From assembly GCF_019703515.2 (NCBI RefSeq), contig NC_059385.1:34005501-34069500 (forward strand): a stretch of DNA of 64,000 bases, in the 5' to 3' direction. The stretch comes from Myxocyprinus asiaticus (lineage: Eukaryota > Chordata > Actinopteri > Cypriniformes > Catostomidae). The stretch's first letter is position 1. Each line of letters starts with the position of its first letter. Below are positions 1-11,323 of the stretch, piece by piece. The notes under the pieces are model-generated. The model ran no database searches. It saw only the letters and a program-made list of their open reading frames with translations, and had not been told where the DNA came from. A program made the translations under genes and the position numbers.

Positions 1-59
1 GGAATTCAAAATACTCCTCCCAGGGATTTCATGTTACAGGTACCAAATGTGGGTGACAT

Positions 60-480
60 CACGCCAAGACATTGACGATGCTAAATTGTGAAAGGATTTT
101 TGATATATCAAAAGGTGTTGCCATGGCAACGCGATAAAATAACGTCAAAAAATTGGAATAAGGAAATGTCTCATATCTTCTGCGTGCATGTTGTGATTCA
201 CATAAAAATTGAGCCAAATGTTTGTCCTTGCAGGCTGATCACATTGTGGGTCATGGTCGTAGTGCCACCCACTGGCAGAAGGAAGTGTGTCCCTTTTAAC
301 TGATTTTGAAATATCTCTATTATGTTAACCTGAATTACATCAAAACATTCTAGAATAATGTCAAGACAGTGCAGATTTAAAATTCTGAAGGGATTTTTGA
401 TATCTTAAATACTGTTGCCATGGCAACACATTAAATGTCATCATTCCTTTTTGTGCATATTCACATGTTTTGAGATATTT
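60..480. repeat. Dispersed repeat, two degenerate units sharing a TGTTGCCATGGCAAC core
   Basis: Two related segments (about 80-150 and 370-440) share the order 'gat-rich, ggatttttgatat, a short AT run, tgttgccatggcaac'. Between them lies a block near 250-290 reading 'gggtcatggtcgtagtgcc' and a 'gaagtgtg' motif. The same blocks recur in the same order at 3090-3460, so this is a dispersed repeat and not chance similarity. No open frame of interest is present. I do not recognise the family. Confidence 0.55.
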
Positions 481-1320
481 GGCATGCTTGGATTTTCAAG
501 TTTATTGTTAATAAACATTTCTTAATTTTTATATTTAAAAAAATAATAAAAATATCAACTGAACTGTAAAAATACTAGAAAACCAAAGTCATATTTCTAA
601 CCCAGTGATGAGTGGCAATTACAAGAAATGTCCAATAGAGGGCATCCGAGCTCCATTGTTGAATGATTCCCAACACAAGCCTTCTCAGTCAAGAATCGGC
701 GGGGACTGCGTTCATGAGTTTGAGCTCTTTTCCAGTCGAATCCCATAGAAAAATGCAAACAAATGTTTCCCACTCAATATATACATCCTCTGAGGTGCGG
801 ATGCAATCTTTGTTCATTAAAACATATAGTTTTATATGGACGGATTAGAATCTTTAACCTCTTATGCAATGGGCGAATTAATTACCACTAGACCACACAG
901 TTGGATCTTTTTACCAGCGCTGATTTATGTACTTCTCCACTGACATACAATACCTCATGACTGACAATAGCACACATAGAGATGAAGTTATCAAATTTAT
1001 TATGTTATTATGGGAATCCCATCCCTTTCCTTTATGTTTGACTGCGGCAAAACAAATGCTTGAAAAGTCTGAAGCAGTCGCAACATTTCCAAATATACAG
1101 CAGCTGTTTGTATAATCTACATATTAACGGTGTATCCTTCGAAACATTCGCGGCACCACAGACAGCACACATACATCACAGCTCGCGTTTAATCTTCACC
1201 CTGCGTGCTGAGAATGAAACACAAAAACCCGCATTTATACAAAGAATCCCTAACATTCACTTAAAATCCCCATTAGTTGTGTAAAAAAATGTGATTAGAA
1301 TTTGAAGTGTTATTAATACA
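481..1320. other. Non-coding stretch, nothing recognised
   Basis: The sequence is AT-rich, with only short unconvincing open frames and no splice, repeat or RNA-gene signal that I could support. Confidence 0.4.
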
Positions 1321-1999
1321 GTAGGAGAGCGGGGCACAAACTAACACTTTTTGGTTTTCTTACGTTTGTGTAAATGTACTTGGGGTTCAATGTATTTTTC
1401 TTTTTTCACATTAATTTCACATGTGTCTATTGCACAAATGTGGTCTTGTTTCATGAATACAGCGTGTACTTTTTTCGCAATCTACCTCGAAAAAAGAACG
1501 TGAAATGTTACAGCATGCCCCATAGGCAGGGCACGTTGTAACAGGAGAGGGGCATATTGTAACAAGACCATATAACAGCTTAAAACCCCTCTCTAACAAC
1601 TGTATCTGATCTAATTAAAAAGCCTAAAAGATAAACTACATTTTCATGTCAATAAAAGCCATTTATTAACTTTACAATAATTTTGACACTTCACAATAAA
1701 TACACAACAAAGTCACAGCATTGATCGAAATAATGCATGGATTGATGACAAAACACACACGCATTAAGGGGAATTATGTAAATTACATATCAGACTGCAT
1801 GGGATTGCATGTAGTTTTTGGAATTGGGGCACATTGTAACGCAGTGTTACAACGTGCCCCGCCAGCGCAACTGGGATTTAAACCTGGCTGGTCACTTCTG
1901 CTGGCTATCTGAGAATTAAAAGACTATGTAAGAATAAGACTATTGTCACATGTGTGACAACTAACCCCATGTTGGTTTGTGCTCTGCACTCCCCTAGGC
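1321..1999. mobile_element. MITE-like element with inverted ends and an internal 14-bp inverted repeat
   Basis: The left end reads 'gagcggggcacaaactaaca' (1328-1347). The reverse complement of the right end carries a similar 'gcacaaaccaaca' block (about 1967-1979). Inside, 'gggcacgttgtaac' near 1528 is exactly complementary to 'gttacaacgtgccc' near 1845, so the centre can fold. There is no transposase frame. The size (about 0.68 kb), terminal symmetry and lack of coding suggest a non-autonomous DNA transposon. Superfamily and exact boundaries are uncertain. Confidence 0.4.
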
Positions 2000-3089
2000 T
2001 ACGAATCTGAAAATGGCAATATATGCTGAACTCTTGTATGCTGAAAGTAAGTGCTCATACATGATTTACTGATATAGAAATGTCAATTATATACAGTAGA
2101 TATATGCAATATACAAAATAAGACAAAAATGACAATTTTCATATATGTATCATGTTTTTTTAAACACTTGTGGAATTTAAATGTGTACATATATGCTCAA
2201 ATATATGAACTGTATTTGTTCGTATATGGCCAGTGGCAATTTCTCAGGGCCAGCAAAGTCTTCTCTGCTGCCTAATAAATACATATTTTTTCATCCTTTC
2301 ATTCTCATTGACCTTTTGCCTATGTATTTTCAATCGCTTTCCACTCATAATTCATCTACAAACGAATAGCAAAAAAATTAAAAAAATGTATCCAATCAGA
2401 ATTTATTTCATGATGCTTACAAGCAAAGTGTGACAACTGTTTCACAAATCGCATGCCTGAAGCCATGCTCGTTAGCCAAAGCAGCACGTGAGTTTGAGCT
2501 CCACCCTGTCATGCCTTCAGAATCCCTCAACAGTGCACGTGAATAGGCATCTAAAGTCAGATTGTCAGATTCATCAGCCAATCAGATTGATTTATTTGTT
2601 CTTGTGGGTGTGGTCAGTGTGAACATGCAGTATTCTAAACTAATCTATGTCCTCATTTGCCCTACATTCATTTAGAGGCTATTTAAACAGTTGTGCGTAT
2701 GAATAACGAATGCAGACTCAAATTTAATGTACTTCATTTATTTTGACAGTACACAGAGAAAAAAAATGCAACAACAGTATTGCAACAAAATTACAAGCCT
2801 AAATGACTTCTGTGCTCATATTAAAATCTACTTAGACTACCTTAAAACCTAATGCCATGAATTACATTTGTTCATTTAATTTAAAGCTGGTTTTTGGATA
2901 AATAAAAATGGTAAATAATTTCATTGCAATATAATCTCAATATAAAAAACATATTTTTTCAATAAATAATTATATTAAATTATAGCAAAAATGTAAAATG
3001 AATCAGTTAGCAAAAAATGTAAAATTACAATAAAAAATTGGTATAGATAGATTGATTGATTGATTCTCTGAATGGTGATTCATGAGACT
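2000..3089. other. Non-coding stretch, nothing recognised
   Basis: AT-rich sequence without a convincing open frame, exon or repeat signature. The part around 2440-2640 is less AT-rich than its surroundings, but I see no gene in it. Confidence 0.4.
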
Positions 3090-3460
3090 GTCACCACATT
3101 TAGACAACATCATGCCAAGACATCAAAGATGCTAAATTGCAAACAGATTTTTTAAATATCACGGTGTTGCCATGGCGATTCACTAAATTAATGGCAAAAA
3201 TAGGCAAACAGGAAGTGTGATTTAGATTAAAATTGAGTTGTATGTTTTTTCTTGGGGGCTAATCACATGGATGTGGCTATTGTGGGTCATGGTCATAGCG
3301 CCACCAACTGGCAGCAGGAAGTGTGGCACTTACAACAGACTTTGAAAAAGTTCTCTTACATTTACCCAAATTGCTTAAATTGTTTAGACACTGCTGATGG
3401 AAAATTTTGAAGGGATGCTTGATAGCTTAAATAGTGTTGTCATTGCAATGGATTAAATTA
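3090..3460. repeat. Second cluster of the TGTTGCCATGGC dispersed repeat
   Basis: This cluster repeats the blocks seen at 60-480: 'gccaagacat', 'gatgctaaattg', 'gtgttgccatggc', 'gggtcatggtcatagcgcc' and 'aggaagtgtg', in the same order and on the same strand. A further degenerate unit ('tgttgtcattgcaatgg') follows near 3435. The two clusters are about 3 kb apart and bracket the MITE-like element, so they may be two copies of one repeat or one copy split by insertions. Confidence 0.5.
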
Positions 3461-3919
3461 CATAAAGTTTTAGTCAAACTGGAATGGTGGCATATATCTA
3501 TTACACATTGTATGTTTAGGGTTGAAGTTTATGTTAGGGTCCACATTAATGTTGAGTTGTTGCTGTGTCCATCATGCTTTGTTTTCCGAAAGCCACCAAG
3601 TGGAAATGGACCCATGGTGCTTGGGCCCGTCATTGCTGCTTGCAGCTATATTGTTATAATTATTATGTTTCTATGAATTCTAAAGATCGCGGAAAGAAAG
3701 CGCTATGTAGCGCATCCATTTGAATAAGCATGATTGGTCGCCACATTAATAAGCTTCAAAACAACATTTATTGTTTGAATTTGGTGATAACATTTATATG
3801 GTTTACAAGCTGAAAATAAAAATATAATTAAACACAAAACAGTCAAAAACGTTTTTCTGTCTAAAATAGCATTTCTGTGTAAACAGCCCACTGTGACTTC
3901 AGACTCAACATGAAAAACC
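3461..3919. other. Non-coding stretch, nothing recognised
   Basis: AT-rich sequence with no convincing frame. A short palindrome-like 'gcgctatgtagcgc' occurs near 3698. Confidence 0.35.
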
Positions 3920-4165
3920 CAGTAAATTCATTAAACATCTTACCTTTTAGGATTTAAGACAACCGTGAGGTTATGTTAACTTAAAGATGTTATTTATGAC
4001 GATATTTAAGAATATTTTTGTTCGAGAATTTGAATGCTTAAGTTTTTTTCTTAAGAACAATCTTAAGAAAAAGATAAGAACTTTAAGACAAATTACAAAT
4101 TAAGAAGAAAATGGTAGTTAAGAAGAAATTTCTTCTTAAGAACGTTTTGTGAATTCGGCCCCTGG
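3920..4165. mobile_element. AT-rich hairpin-forming repeat with 'cttaagaa' motifs (MITE-like end)
   Basis: The 'cttaagaa' palindrome and its complements recur several times between about 4035 and 4145. The block ends in 'gaacgttttgtgaattcggc', which I recall as the terminal part of a common fish non-autonomous DNA element. Only one terminus is clear, so the other boundary is a guess. Confidence 0.35.
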
Positions 4166-4212
4166 AGTTGACACTGTCAGAGGATGCCGTCAATCCACTT
4201 ATTTCAGTGGGG

Positions 4213-4818
4213 ATGGTGTGTAGGGCTGAAATGATTAGTCGACGTTATCGACAACGTCGACAATAAAAAATTGTCGACAAAATTTTTTGTTGTCGATTAG
4301 TCATTTGATCTCATTTAACGTAAAGAGATCACATTAAAATCTAATGATGACACGTGCAAGGAGCACTGCAGCTCGCGCCTGACTGAGGAGAGGAAGAATT
4401 ACACAGCTCACAGTCCAAATGCACTTTCCAACTTTCCAAACAGCTTCAGGTGATGTAGATCACAAATTATGAGGGAATTATAATACAAAAATCAAAGTAA
4501 ATACAGAAGCACTCTCGTTGTGAGCTGGAGCCCTTTAAAGCAAACACCCCGGCGTTACATCTTAAATGCAGTTATATTTAATGCGTTATAGCTTTATTAA
4601 AGTTCAAATGATATGGAAGCAGGTCATGTAAATAACTACAAACTCCAAATCTAGCATTTCTCTGTGCAGTCAGTGCCTCTTCTGAGTTGCGCAAAGTGTC
4701 CCGATCTAAGGGGGAGAGATTGAAACTCTACCCCACTGAGGCACACTCTGTTGCGGAGATGCTGGTCCCTTGAGCGTGCACGTTTAATGCAGCTAGATTA
4801 TAACGTGATGGCCGCGAC
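4213..4818 (+). mobile_element. hAT-like non-autonomous element, left part only
   Basis: The segment opens with 'tagggctgaaatgattagtc' followed by tandem 'gtcgac' motifs. This is the style of terminal sequence I associate with fish hAT elements. The following 500 bp contain no transposase frame. The segment stops where the poly-T end of L1-A begins at 4819, and no matching right terminus appears beyond L1-A at 9085. L1-A therefore probably inserted into it, or the rest was deleted. Superfamily assignment is from recall. Confidence 0.4.
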
Positions 4819-7800
4819 TTTTTTTTTTTTTTTATTAACATTTTTTATTGATTCCAAGACAGACAAGAATAAACTTAACCACAAAATTATACATTAGGAA
4901 TCAACTTAAAACCCTTTATAACACCCACCCGCCGCCCACACAAATATAAAATAAGTAAATACCCACATATAAACAGACACACAAATAGTACATAAAAAAA
5001 AGACAAAGTTCAACATATAGTGAAAGAAGAAGAAAAAATAAAAATAAATAAATAAATAAATAAAATTGTCTCCCTCCACTGCTCCCTGCTAGGACCTCTC
5101 CAAATGAGACAAATAACTGCCCCATTTTCTGCCATAACTCGACAGATTCCCCTGCTGTCTGGAAGTCATCTCCTCGAAAGCTGCCACTTTACCCAACTCG
5201 GTGCACCACGAACGAAATGAGGGTGCATCAGTTGACTTCCAACCCCTAAGGATTAGCTGTCTGCCAATCATCACGCTGGTTAGTACCCAGCTTTTCATAC
5301 ATATATCTCCTATATTCAGGACCCCTCCATCACCCAAAATACAAAGTCTGGGGCAAAATGAAAACTGAGTGTCCAGTACGTCACACACAAAATGCTGGAT
5401 CCTCAACCAAAATTCCTGAATTTTAATACAACCCCAAAAAACATGGGTTATGTCCCCGTCTTCTGACTGGCATCGCCAGCAGGTGGGTGAGTCTTTAAGA
5501 CCAATCCTGTACAATCTAGAGGGGGTCCAATAAAATCTATGTAAAATCTTAAATTGCATGAGGCGAACACTTGCATCTCTAGATGCAGACTTTATGTTGT
5601 TTAGAATCCTTGCCCACACTCCCTCCTCCAATAACAAATTTAAATCTTCCTCCCATAATCTTTTGAGAGAATTTAAAGCTCCATCCCCCAGACTCTGAAT
5701 TAACAGGGAGTAATACACTGATGCCTCATGACCCTTCCCAAAAGCAGCAATCACCACTTCCAGAGTATCTGCTGCTCTAGGGGGCTGTATGCTACTCCCA
5801 AAAATAGAGCAGAGCAGGTGGCGCAGCTGTAAATACTTATAAAATTGAGATCTGGGAATCCCAAAATGTTTAATCAAATTTTCAAAAGATCTCAATACTC
5901 CACCCTCATACAGGTCACCAAGTGTATTAACCCCCCTCACAATCCAATCTGACCAACAGAAAGGGGACTTATTAATACATAGTTTAGGGTTCAGCCATAT
6001 GCTCGAGGCTACGTTTAAATAAATATCAGAATTAAACACTCTGGACACTTTTGTCCATATCGAGTGCAAATGCAAAATAACGGGGTGCGACTTAACCTCT
6101 CTAGCTAGTTTAATCGAAAGGCTTTGCAGTGGCGAGATAGGGGCAAGAACTTCCTTTTCAATACAAAACCAGGGAGGAGCTCTCTCAGGTGGAAGCGACC
6201 AATGAACCAAATATCTAAGACTGAATGCATAATAATAAAACAAAATCTTGGGTAGGCCTAATCCACCATTGTCAATCAGCCTATGTAATTTACTGAAATT
6301 TAACCTGGGACATTTACCATTTCAAATGAAGGACTTCGCGATACTATCAAATTGCTTGAAATAAGAGAGGGGGACATCTACAGGGAGAGATTGTAGCAGG
6401 TAGTTACATTTTGGAATACAATTCATTTTAATAACATTAACCTTCCCAATCATCGATAAGTGTAACGAAGCCCACCTGTCCACATCGTTTGAAAACCTTT
6501 TTATTAAGGGATCAAAATTAACTCTGACTAAATCAGACAAATTTGCTGGGAATAAAATTCCCAAATACTTATTCCCTGTTTGGGCCATTGGAAGGCACCC
6601 GGCTGGAAGGCCGTTACTGGACAGTACGCTGTCAAAGCCAAAGCTTCGGATTTAGACAATTGACTTTGTATCCTGAGAATTTGGAAAAGGAGTTAATAAT
6701 TCTGTGGAGGCAAGGCATAGATCTAGTGGGGTCAGAGACGAATAACAAAATATCATCTGCATAAAGCAGAAGCCTATGAGCCACACCTCCCGCCATCACC
6801 CCTGGAAAATCATCCTCTTTTCTTATCGCGGCTGCTAATGGTTCCAGGGCAAGACAGAACAATAATGGGGAAAGAGGGCAACCCTGCCAGGTGCCCCTAT
6901 CCAGAGTAAAATAATCTGAAATTAACCCATTTGTTTGTACCGCTGCTACAGGGTGTCTATAAAGTAACTTAATCCAACCAATAAATGTGCTCCCGAACCC
7001 ATACATTTCCAAAATCTTAAAAAGATAATCCCATTCTACCATATCAAATGCCTTTTTGGCGTCAAGAGAGATGGCAGCGACCGGAGATTGATCATTCGCT
7101 ACTGACCACATAATATTGATGAGCCAACTGATGTTATCAGAAGAGCTGCGGCCCCGAATAAATCCCACCTGATCTATATGTATAAGTGATGTCATAACTT
7201 AATCGATTAGCCAGAATTTTTGACAAAATTTTTCCATCTAACTGGATCAAGGAAATTGGACGGTAACTTTTACACTCGCTTGGATCTTTGTCCTTTTTTA
7301 AAATCAGACTGATCCGGGCTTGTGTCATGGTTGGCAGAAGCTTTCCATTCTTTAATGATTCAGTATAAACTTCTAACAAAAGTGGAGCCAGTTCTGTAGC
7401 AAAAGATTTGAAAAACTCAGAGGAAAAGCCGCCAGGCCCCGGAGACTTGTCAGTAGGCAAGGCTTTAATTACCTCTTTAAGCTCCTCCAAGGTTATCTCA
7501 GAATCAAGAGAGTTTTTTTGCTCAGTTGTCAGTTTAAGGAGCTCTAATGGTTCCACAAAGTTCCTAATATCTTCATCAGTGGATGAAGACGTGGAACCAT
7601 AGAGATCAAGATAGAACTCTTTAAAGGCATTATTAATATCAATAGCTGAGGTAAATATTTTACCACAAGCAGATTTCCCTGAGGGAATGATAGAAAGAGA
7701 CTCTCTCTGCTTTATATAGCTAGCCAAAAGCTTCCCTGCTTTGTCCCCTGACTCAAAGTAAGACTGTCTTGCCCTGAATAACCAAAACTCCACTTTCCGT

Positions 7801-9084
7801 GACAAAATAGTATTATGTCTATATTTCAATCGGGTCAATTCTCCATCAGACGACATTCTGCGCTTTTAATATTCCCTTCCAACTGCACAAGTTCTTGTGC
7901 TTTGGATTTTTTAATGAATGAAGTATACTGTATTATCCGACCCCTAAGAACCGCCTTAAGTGCCTCCCAAGCCACGCCCACAGAGGATACTGAGGGTCAG
8001 TTGGTCTCCATATAAACACTGATTTCAGTCTTTAACATTTGTTGGAAATCAGGATTTTGCAAAAGGGCAACATTAAGGCGCCAACTATATGATTTCTTTT
8101 TCTCTATATGTGGCATCACCTCTAAACTCACCAGAGCGTGATCTGAGACTAAGATATTTCCAATTGAGCAATCAACAACAGATGAAATGAGGGATTTCGA
8201 TATTAAAAAAAAAAAAAAGAAGATTCTAGAATAAACCTTATGGACTGATGAAAAAAATGTCCCTACCAGATGGTTTCAAAAGTCTCCAAATATCTGTAAG
8301 ACCAAGATATTTACACATCCTGTGAAGCGTCAGTGTTGCTCTAGGGGGCTTACACACTTTTGCTTCACTGTGATCAAGGACTGAGTCCATCAAAAGATTA
8401 AAGTCTCCTCCCAATATTATATCATGTGGGGTGCCAGCGGCTTGCAACATCCCTTCAAGATCTATAAAAAAGCCCTGATCATCAGCATTAGGTGCGTAAA
8501 TATTAGCCAAAATCAACCTTTGCCCTTGAATTTCAACTAACACAATAATTACTCTTCCTAATTTATCTTTAATCTGTTTGAGACATTTGAATTGTAGATG
8601 TTTATTTACCAATATAATGACTCCCTTGCTCTTACTTGAGCCAGCACTAAAGAAAACATGCCCACCCCATATCTTCCCAAATTTTTCAGCTTCCTGCGGG
8701 GAGAGATGTGTTTCTTGAAGAAACACTGTATCATATTTCTTACGTTTAAGAAAAGAAATAACCTTTTTATGGGGTGCCCCAACCCATTCACATTCCATGT
8801 GGAGAGAGACAATCCGCTCATATTAACTTCTGACATACTGATATAATTAAAAAAAATAAACTGTGTCAAAAACAAAATTATACAGACCACATTCCCCATT
8901 AGTGAAACAATCAACCCCCGAACATCCCCCCGAACAAAACAAACAGAAAAAAGAAAATGTGCGCATTAACCCCACGCACGACAGCGCCAACCGGCGACAA
9001 TCCCTCTAAACTCAAAGGTCCATGAATGCCCACGAGTCCCCATGACAACTTTGCCATCGGATTGCTCAATTTTGCCTCACAAAT
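4819..9084 (-). mobile_element. L1/Tx1-type LINE copy L1-A, 5'-truncated
   Basis: The 3' end is the run of T at 4819-4834 (poly-A on the minus strand), followed by an AT-rich 3' UTR and then ORF2 read on the minus strand from about 8836 down to 5089. Compared with the full-length copies here, sequence continuity ends at 9084 inside the ORF1-ORF2 spacer. ORF1 and the 5' end are missing, the usual result of incomplete target-primed reverse transcription. I found no clear target-site duplication. The copy lies antisense to the host exon just downstream, probably inside its last intron. Confidence 0.9.
5089..8836 (-). pseudogene. LINE ORF2 of L1-A (endonuclease-RT-zinc knuckle), broken
   Basis: Read on the minus strand, the protein has an APE-type endonuclease ('LSLSTWNVNGLG' at its start; 'NIYAPNADDQGFF' and 'GGDFNLL' around 8400-8500). 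A reverse transcriptase follows, with 'FIRGRSSSDN', 'DMVEWDYLF', 'QGCPLSPLLF' and the catalytic 'YADD' near 6760. At the C-terminus is a C-x2-C-x8-H-x4-C knuckle ('CWRC...H...C', near 5410-5470). Together these define the L1/Tx1 type. The frame is broken at least near 8240, 7200, 6640 and 6250. A 5-nt deletion near 7200 is shared with L1-E. The usual length of such ORF2 proteins is about 1,200-1,300 residues. The copy cannot encode a functional protein. Confidence 0.88.
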
Positions 9085-9178
9085 TTCTGACACAATTCAG
9101 AACGTAATGATGCATGAAATCAATCTTACATAGCTTGAAGTGTTTGAATTCACGTCTCTCTGTCTTTCATATACTTAG

Positions 9179-9357
9179 GTAAAGCTGCAGGAACCTTAAA
9201 CCTGGGCAATTTCTTTGCCACCCACAAAGGCTACACACGTCATGGCTTTGACAGGCTCAGCACTGAAGGAAGTGATCTGGAGAAAGATGACGAGGATGGT
9301 ACCGACTCTGAGAACGAAGAGTACTCAGCTCCACCTCCTCCCTTGTCTTCATCCTAA
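9179..9357 (+). CDS. Terminal coding exon of an unidentified host gene
   Basis: A pyrimidine-rich tract and 'atacttag' precede base 9179, a good splice acceptor. The first two bases complete a split codon (phase 1 intron), then 58 residues follow to the TAA at 9355-9357. The peptide starts KAAGTLNLGNFFATHKGY, continues through HGFDRLSTEG, then an acidic run (EKDDEDGTDSENEEY) and a proline/serine end (PPPPLSSS). No part of it resembles any mobile element here. The acidic, serine-rich, proline-ending tail is typical of a cytoplasmic tail or a disordered C-terminus, but I do not recognise the protein. A polyadenylation signal about 630 bp downstream fits a last exon. Upstream exons are not visible; the preceding 9 kb may be intron holding L1-A in antisense orientation. 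Confidence 0.7.
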
Positions 9358-10012
9358 TGAGCATCCCGCTTTAAACGCTGACCAGTCTCTCTGCTCGCGC
9401 TATCAGGATGTACTTTAATCATGTATGTAATTGTTTGTATCAGCTGCCAATACATTTGATTGTTTGTGCGAAAGTTTTCTCCCCAAGAACAATGATTGCC
9501 ACTTTAATTTATGATTTTTAGGAGCCACGTATAGAGAAACAAAGCACTGTTCATTCTGAGGATTAAGACATATGATTACTTTTAACAGGAGGTTAGATGT
9601 ATATTATTTATTTAATGTTAATAATGAACAGCTAGTCAATTTCTTCTGAGAATTTATCAACTTGTTAACATTTCATTAAATATATAATTGATCCAGGCAT
9701 TTGTTTCATAACTTTTTTCTGTATGTTTGTGCCTTTTTGACTTTGTATTTCACCTTCTGCAGCACCTATATATTACTATAAATGTGCCACATATTTAAGA
9801 GCTGCTACTGTCACTTGTGATTTGATTTCTGTTTTGCTGCATTTGATGAAAAGAGAAAAAAAATTACATATTTAAGGCTGTATTTACTACATTTTCGAAG
9901 CTATTGTGAAATGTGTCTGATATTTTGTTGTGACATACTGAGGTTTTATTGCAAGAAAACTATTTTCAGTCACAATTTTATTTGTGTAATAAAGTGTCTG
10001 CAAAGCATCACC
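9358..10012 (+). other. Probable 3' UTR of the host gene
   Basis: AT-rich sequence between the TAA at 9355 and just past the AATAAA at 9988. It holds no long frame and no recognisable mobile element, which fits an untranslated region of about 650 nt. Confidence 0.55.
9988..9993 (+). terminator. Polyadenylation signal AATAAA of the host gene
   Basis: A canonical AATAAA in 'tgtaataaagtgtctg', followed within about 30 nt by T/G-bearing sequence. It lies downstream of the terminal exon on the same strand. AT-rich DNA gives such hexamers by chance, so the use of this one is inferred. Confidence 0.5.
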
Positions 10013-10725
10013 TCTTTTGACCAGTAGTTTTTCAACAGAATGAAATGGATTTTGGTAAATTAACATTGTGCACTGCATTTGCTGTTATCAAGTGAGAACC
10101 TCAGTGTAAACAAACTATTATATAGTCACAAACTGGGTTTGAAATTAACTTTCTGCCTCACTGCCCACTTTTATGTATTTTTCTCATTTTCACAAGCCAA
10201 AATCCCCCACCTCGCAAGAAGTGATAATGGTAACTGGAGACTGCAATTGCATGAATTTGTTTGGACATTTTATTTAAACAAGAATGATGTGAATTCAGCA
10301 GGACACAGGCCTAATGGTTTACGTAACCTATAGAGGAGGAGTAGGATAGAACGGGAGTTAAATTTGACATAGAAGTTTCAACCCCTTCAAATTGTACTTG
10401 CCTATGAAAATTTACCATTGTTTAACAGTGGCATTTGACAAGGCCATTAGGTAAGACCATGGATGGCTTCACATTACTGTGGTTAGGCTAATGTTCATAT
10501 GTCTTTTCTAAAAAAATAAATAAACTGTAGTGTTTATTATGAAAAAGCTAATAGCTTAAACACCTTTAGAAACCTTTAACTAGAACTTTCACTGTTGAAG
10601 CGTAATAAAAAAAAAGTCTAATAGATGTTTGTGCGATGACAGTTGTCGCTCGTGTGGACTTTTCAGAAGGTCCCTTATCACACCCAACATTATTAGGATG
10701 TTTTACATGCATTATGCAACATTTA
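10013..10725. other. Non-coding stretch, nothing recognised
   Basis: AT-rich intergenic sequence. Short open frames here lack composition or motif support. Confidence 0.4.
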
Positions 10726-11323
10726 CACTGCCAGGCCAAAAAAAGTCGCCCTCTGGATTTAAATAATGGTTATGAACTGGGGTTGCTTCAATTGCTCAAG
10801 TCTAGGCTCAGCAACATTATGCGGCAATAAAATAAAGTCAGCTGAGTACCTGAATTTACTGAACAACCACATTATCCCATCAATGGATTTTTTTTCTTCC
10901 CTGATGGCACGGGCATATTCCAGGACGATAATGCCAAGATTCATTGGGCTCAAATTGTGAAAGAGTGGTTCAGGGAGCATGAGGAATCATTTTCACACAT
11001 GAATTGGCCACCACAGAATCCTGACCTTAATCCCATTGAAAGACTTTGGGATGTGCTGGAGAAGATTTACGGAGTGGTTCGACTCTCCCGTCATCAATAC
11101 AAGATCACGGCCAAAAATTAATGCAACTCTGGATAAAAATAAATGTTGTGACATTGCATAAGGTTGTCGAAACAATGCCACTACGAATGTGCGCCATAAT
11201 TAAAACTAAAGGCGGTATTGATGGTATTGAGTCGAACCACTCAAAGTCTTCTCCAGCATATCCCAAAGACTTTCAAAGGGGTTAAAATCAGGACTCTGTG
11301 GTAGCCAATTTATATGTGAAAAT
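10726..11323 (+). mobile_element. Tc1/mariner fragment with DD36E spacing and an inverted duplication
   Basis: A TA dinucleotide at 10724-10725 precedes a terminal sequence 'cactgccaggccaaaaaaag', the style of a Tc1/mariner end. Downstream, a plus-strand translation gives the DDE core '[19 protein letters not shown]' and then '[12 protein letters not shown]'. Exactly 36 residues separate the aspartate before Asn from the glutamate of 'PIE'. That is DD36E, not the DD34E of classic Tc1, and matches the spacing reported for the Incomer family. The N-terminal DNA-binding part and first catalytic Asp are not visible. The segment 10991-11085 is repeated in reverse complement at 11229-11322, so the end of the gene is palindromic. 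Confidence 0.75.

Noticed and set aside
10079..10333. 84-codon frame downstream of the host exon
   Set aside because: AT-rich composition, no motif, and located just past the presumed polyadenylation site.
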